A stretch of 56,745 bases of DNA, taken from NCBI GenBank assembly GCA_902779505.1, contig CACZBZ010000004.1, forward strand, positions 1 to 56,745, in the 5' to 3' direction. Both the position numbers and the translations under genes were made by a program. Below are positions 53,259 to 56,745 of this stretch, in pieces (the first letter of the stretch is position 1; each line of letters begins with the position of its first letter). The stretch comes from an uncultured Lachnospiraceae bacterium. GTDB lineage: Bacteria > Bacillota > Clostridia > Lachnospirales > Lachnospiraceae. Below the pieces are notes generated by a model. That model had not been told where the DNA came from. It saw only the letters and a program-made list of their open reading frames with translations, and ran no database searches.

Positions 53259-54160
53259 TGGCAAAGAATACAGAAGTAAGTCAGGCCAGAAAAGCAAAGC
53301 ACGGCTGGATAATCACGGTATTTATGGCTGTATTGTCTCTGGCATGGGTATCTCCGATCTTCATAGTTATACTCAATTCTTTTAAGAAGAAAGCATTTAT
53401 ATTCCGCTATCCATTCGGAATCAGTACGGAACCCTTATCCAAGGGCTGGGACAAATTCATCGGCGGAGCCAAGAGAATGGCCGCAGGCTCGCTCAACTAC
53501 AGCAATGCCGTGAAGAAGACGGATTTCTTTCATAGCTTCGGATATTCAATGTTTATTACCGTAGTATCGGTGCTTCTTATAGTAGTATGCTGCTCCATGT
53601 GTGCATGGTACGTGGTAAGAGTAAAGAACCTGGTAACAAAGGGCTTGTATCTCTTGTTCCTTTTTTCCATGATAGTACCTTTCCAGATGGTAATGTTTAC
53701 TCTTTCAAAATTCGCAAATATGTTGCATTTATCAAATCCCATAGGTATAGTAGTGGTGTATCTTGGATTTGGAGCCGGTTTGTCCGTATTCATGTTCACG
53801 GGATTTGTAAAGGGTATATCCGTAGAGATAGAAGAGGCGGCCATGATAGACGGCTGCAATCCTCTGCAAACCTTCTTTTTAATAGTATTCCCGATACTGA
53901 AGCCTACAACAATAACAGTTGCTATTCTTCAGGCAATGTGGATATGGAACGATTATCTGCTTCCCAGTCTTGTGCTTAATATCAACAAATACAAGACAAT
54001 TCCCATTGCAATTCAGTATCTGAAACAGAGTCACGGACAGGTTGACTGGGGTGCTATGATGGCTGTTCTTGTGCTTGCCATTCTTCCGATAGTTATCTTC
54101 TACACATTCTGTCAGAAGTACATTATTGAAGGAGTGCTGGCCGGTGCTGTGAAGGGTTAA
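53258..54160 (+). CDS. ABC sugar permease, MalG type
   Basis: A 300-residue permease with six membrane helices and the EAA loop EEAAMIDGCNPLQTFFLIVF. The segment MWIWNDYLLPSLVLNINKYK is typical of this family. No ATPase gene follows, so the importer must borrow an MsmK/MalK-type ATPase encoded elsewhere. Confidence 0.92.
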   Translation: MAKNTEVSQARKAKHGWIITVFMAVLSLAWVSPIFIVILNSFKKKAFIFRYPFGISTEPLSKGWDKFIGGAKRMAAGSLNYSNAVKKTDFFHSFGYSMFITVVSVLLIVVCCSMCAWYVVRVKNLVTKGLYLLFLFSMIVPFQMVMFTLSKFANMLHLSNPIGIVVVYLGFGAGLSVFMFTGFVKGISVEIEEAAMIDGCNPLQTFFLIVFPILKPTTITVAILQAMWIWNDYLLPSLVLNINKYKTIPIAIQYLKQSHGQVDWGAMMAVLVLAILPIVIFYTFCQKYIIEGVLAGAVKG

Positions 54161-54196
54161 CGAAAGATTTAGATATTTCGAAAGGGTTATTGAGTG

Positions 54197-55678
54197 ATGA
54201 GAAAAGCAGGAATATTGATGGCTATATCCAGCCTTCCTTCCAAATACGGTATAGGATGCTTTTCAAAGGAAGCTTACGATTTTGTAGACTTTTTAGCGGC
54301 ATCAGGTGAAAAGATATGGCAGATTCTGCCTCTTGGACCGACAGGATACGGTGATTCACCATATCAGTCTTTTTCCACCTTTGCAGGCAATCCCTACTAC
54401 ATAGATCTGGAAGAATTCATTGAAAAAGGTTGGTTAAAAAGCAAGGATTGTGAGAAATACAACTACGGCAATCCCGAATATGTTGAATACGAAGTAATAT
54501 TCAAATCAAGATTCGCTCTTTTACGCAAGGCTTTTGAAAAGAGCAATATACAGGAATCCAAGGAATTTAAGGAATTCGTAAAAGAGAATAAATACTGGCT
54601 TGATAACTATGCTCTTTACATGGCTATCAAGGACAGCAAAGGCGGACGCTCATGGCTTGAGTGGGAGAAGCCCATCAAGACAAGACAGAAGTCTGCAATT
54701 GATAAATACAAAAAAGAACTTAAGGATGACTACGATTTCTATTGCTTCCAGCAGTATTATTTCTGCAAGCAGTGGTTTGCTCTTAAGAAGTATGCCAATG
54801 ACAAGGGCATTGAGATCGTAGGTGATATCCCCATATACGTTGCTTTGGATGGCTCGGACACATGGGGCAATCCCGAACTTTTCCAGCTGGATAAAGAATG
54901 CAATCCCACAAGCGTGGCAGGATGTCCCCCCGATTGTTTCTCGTTGAAGGGACAGCTCTGGGGCAATCCCCTCTATGATTGGGATTATCATAAGAAGACC
55001 AATTATGACTGGTGGATGAAGAGAATCGAATACTGCTACAAGCTTTATGATATTGTGCGTATCGACCACTTCAGAGGCTTTGACGAATACTATTCCATCC
55101 CCGCGGACAGAGAAGATGCCGTTGTGGGTGAGTGGGTTAAGGGTCCCGGTTATGACCTCTTCAGAGTCATGAAGGAAAGAATAGGCAATAAGCCTGTTAT
55201 TGCAGAAGATCTGGGCTTTCTTACCCCTTCGGTGATCAAGCTTGTTAAGAAGACGGGATATCCGGGTATGAAGATACTGCAGTTTGCTTTTGACAGCAGA
55301 GACGAGAGCGATTATCTTCCCTACAATTATCCAAAGAACTGCGTTGTATATACAGGTACTCATGACAATGACACAACCCGTGGCTGGTATGAGACTGTGG
55401 GCAGAAAGGACAAATCCTTTGCCAGAAGATATATGCAGGTTAAGTCGGGAAAAGATATTTGTGATAAAATGATCAGGACAGCATTGGGAAGTGTGGCCGA
55501 TACAGCGGTAATTCCCATGCAGGATATATTGGGACTCGGAGGAGAAGCGAGAATGAACGTACCCTCAACTCTGGGAACCAACTGGAAATGGCGTATGAAA
55601 AAAGATGCCATTAACGATGAACTGGCAGCAAGGCTGTTGGATATGAACAGATTATACGGAAGAACCAAGAGACGCTGA
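54197..55678 (+). CDS. malQ: 4-alpha-glucanotransferase (amylomaltase)
   Basis: MalQ transfers glucan chains between malto-oligosaccharides in the cytoplasm (GH77). The protein has 493 residues, with DIPIYVALDGSDTWGNPELF, the nucleophile Asp in VRIDHFRGFDEYY, the acid/base Glu in VIAEDLGFLTPSV, and the stabilising Asp in THDNDTTRGWYE. I use the ATG at 54197, one codon after a GTG. It confirms that the operon handles maltose-type substrates. Confidence 0.95.
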   Translation: MRKAGILMAISSLPSKYGIGCFSKEAYDFVDFLAASGEKIWQILPLGPTGYGDSPYQSFSTFAGNPYYIDLEEFIEKGWLKSKDCEKYNYGNPEYVEYEVIFKSRFALLRKAFEKSNIQESKEFKEFVKENKYWLDNYALYMAIKDSKGGRSWLEWEKPIKTRQKSAIDKYKKELKDDYDFYCFQQYYFCKQWFALKKYANDKGIEIVGDIPIYVALDGSDTWGNPELFQLDKECNPTSVAGCPPDCFSLKGQLWGNPLYDWDYHKKTNYDWWMKRIEYCYKLYDIVRIDHFRGFDEYYSIPADREDAVVGEWVKGPGYDLFRVMKERIGNKPVIAEDLGFLTPSVIKLVKKTGYPGMKILQFAFDSRDESDYLPYNYPKNCVVYTGTHDNDTTRGWYETVGRKDKSFARRYMQVKSGKDICDKMIRTALGSVADTAVIPMQDILGLGGEARMNVPSTLGTNWKWRMKKDAINDELAARLLDMNRLYGRTKRR

Positions 55679-55712
55679 AATAAGCCTTCCCTGGACAGAT
55701 GTGAGGAGAGAG

Positions 55713-56724
55713 ATGGGGAATTCTGAAGAGATAACGATAAAGGATATAGCGAAGATATGCGGAGTGGGAGTGAGCACCGTATCAAGGGCTCTGAATAACC
55801 ATCCGGATATCAATCCCGAGACAAGGGCTAAGATAAAAGAAGTTATTGAGCAGTATGGATACATACCCAATAACAGTGCCAGGAATCTTAAGAGAACCGA
55901 CACAAAATCCGTTGCCATACTTGTTAAGGGTATTACCAATCCAAGAAGAATCGCAGAAGAGAGGATTCTCAACGGTTCTCAGGCATGTGGAATATCTGGA
56001 AGACGAAGTGGATGTTGCACTTGAGCTTATCAAAGAGAAGAAGCCCAGAGGCATCGTCTTTCTGGGAGGATATTTTCTCCAGTCGGAGGAAAAACTTCAG
56101 AAACTCAATGTGCCTTTTGTAATCGCCACTGCGGGATGTATACCGGTCAATATGGATAGGGCCGATTATTCGTCTTTTACCGTTGACGATGAGAAAGAAG
56201 GATACAAGGTAACAAAATATCTTATCGAGAACGGTCACAGAGATATCGCGATACTCTGCGGAGAGAGGGACAATGCTTCCGTAGGTCAGTTGAGACTTCA
56301 GGGTTATAAGAGGGCTTTGACCGAAGCGGGGATTCCCGTAAAAGATGCCTATATCTGCCCCATGAAGGAAGATATAGAGTACTACACATTTGAGAACGGA
56401 TACGCAACCATGAAATCCCTTCTTGATTCGGGAGAAAAAGTGACAGCGGTATTTGCCATATCTGATATACTCGCCATCGGTGCAGTAAGGGCAATAGTAG
56501 ACAGCGGTCTTAAGGTGCCTGAAGATATATCTGTTGTAGGGTATGACGGAATAGAGATGGGTAAATATGTGGTACCTTCAATGAGCAGCTTGTATCAACC
56601 GGTCAAAGAGATCGCCAAGGACTCAAGCAAACTGCTTTTTGATCTAATGAGCGGTAAAAAAGAGAACCAGCACAAAGTCTACGAAGGTGAACTGATAATA
56701 AGAGAATCCACAAAAAAAATATGA
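55713..56724 (+). pseudogene. LacI-family transcription regulator, frameshifted
   Basis: The first frame (ATG at 55713 after GAGGAGAGAG) begins with a complete LacI helix-turn-helix, TIKDIAKICGVGVSTVSRAL, and hinge, and reads to SVAILVKGITNP at about 55942. The rest of the sugar-binding domain lies in another frame, from EESQKRGFSTVLRHVEYLED to 56724. Homologues have about nine residues (FF-x-x-x-x-x-I type) between NP and EE, so about 26-28 bases seem missing around 55941-55947. As written, only about 103 residues would be made, so repression of the upstream operon would be lost. A sequencing or assembly error is possible. Confidence 0.85.
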
Positions 56725-56745
56725 TGGGACAATGTCCCATCATTT
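56721..56745 (+). terminator. Terminator after the LacI-family gene, at the window edge
   Basis: ATGATGGGAC and GTCCCATCAT form a perfect 10-bp stem around AAT, followed by TT at the end of the window. The stop codon lies in the 5' arm. Confidence 0.8.

Overview
The window is a gene-dense piece of a low-to-mid GC Gram-positive chromosome. Gene content, AGA-rich codon usage, strong Shine-Dalgarno sites and family-level protein resemblance point to Lachnospiraceae (the Butyrivibrio / Roseburia / Pseudobutyrivibrio neighbourhood). Genus is inferred from general familiarity, not from a search. I see no CRISPR array, transposase, integrase or rRNA gene.

Positions 1-26572 hold the distal part of a large fla/che operon, all on the + strand with overlapping or closely packed genes. 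The order is fliK (3' end), flgD, a TIGR02530-type gene, flgE (broken), flbD, motA, motB, fliL, fliM, fliY, cheY, fliO, fliP, fliQ, fliR, flhB, flhA, flhF, flhG, a PilZ protein, cheB, cheA, cheW, cheC, cheD, a small acidic membrane protein, fliA, fapA, a small hydrophilic protein, a SwrB-like protein and an MltG-like single-domain protein, then a strong terminator. The genes build the hook, export gate, stator and switch, place the flagella (FlhF/FlhG), process chemotaxis signals (CheA/W/Y/B/C/D) and encode sigma-28. The order closely parallels Bacillus subtilis, including the swrB position and the rpsB-tsf genes that follow.

Positions 26682-27944 carry, on the - strand, a two-gene unit: a CheX-like protein with an N-terminal MshEN-like region, and a single-domain CheY. 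It diverges from rpsB-tsf (28269-29969). The rpsB gene has a clear promoter and an untranslated leader that can fold into a three-way junction just before its ribosome-binding site.

Positions 30121-38362 carry a small orphan gene, a large membrane hybrid histidine kinase, and a housekeeping block resembling the B. subtilis yacN-sigH region: ispF, cysE, cysS, mrnC, rlmB, sigH, then tRNA-Thr(GGT) with its own promoter and terminator. Positions 38431-43834 look accessory: a gene fragment, a DUF6273-like membrane protein, a secreted CAP-domain protein with 42-residue CxxC repeats, an orphan membrane protein, a nitroreductase and a Cys-rich membrane protein whose promoter shares its -35 bases with a divergent promoter.

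Positions 43957-50573 hold an alpha/beta hydrolase, an AmmeMemoRadiSam pair (radical SAM enzyme plus a LigB-AMMECR1 fusion), a MATE transporter, a small orphan gene and a HerA-like ATPase. Positions 50649-56745 are a maltose/maltodextrin-type locus: promoter with operator-like repeats, solute-binding lipoprotein, two permeases, 4-alpha-glucanotransferase and a LacI-family regulator that is frameshifted.

The points most worth a second look are the out-of-frame deletions in flgE and the LacI gene, the rpsB leader RNA, the CheX-like/CheY unit, the FlgD tail repeats, the isolated MltG-like module in the fla operon and the AmmeMemoRadiSam fusion.
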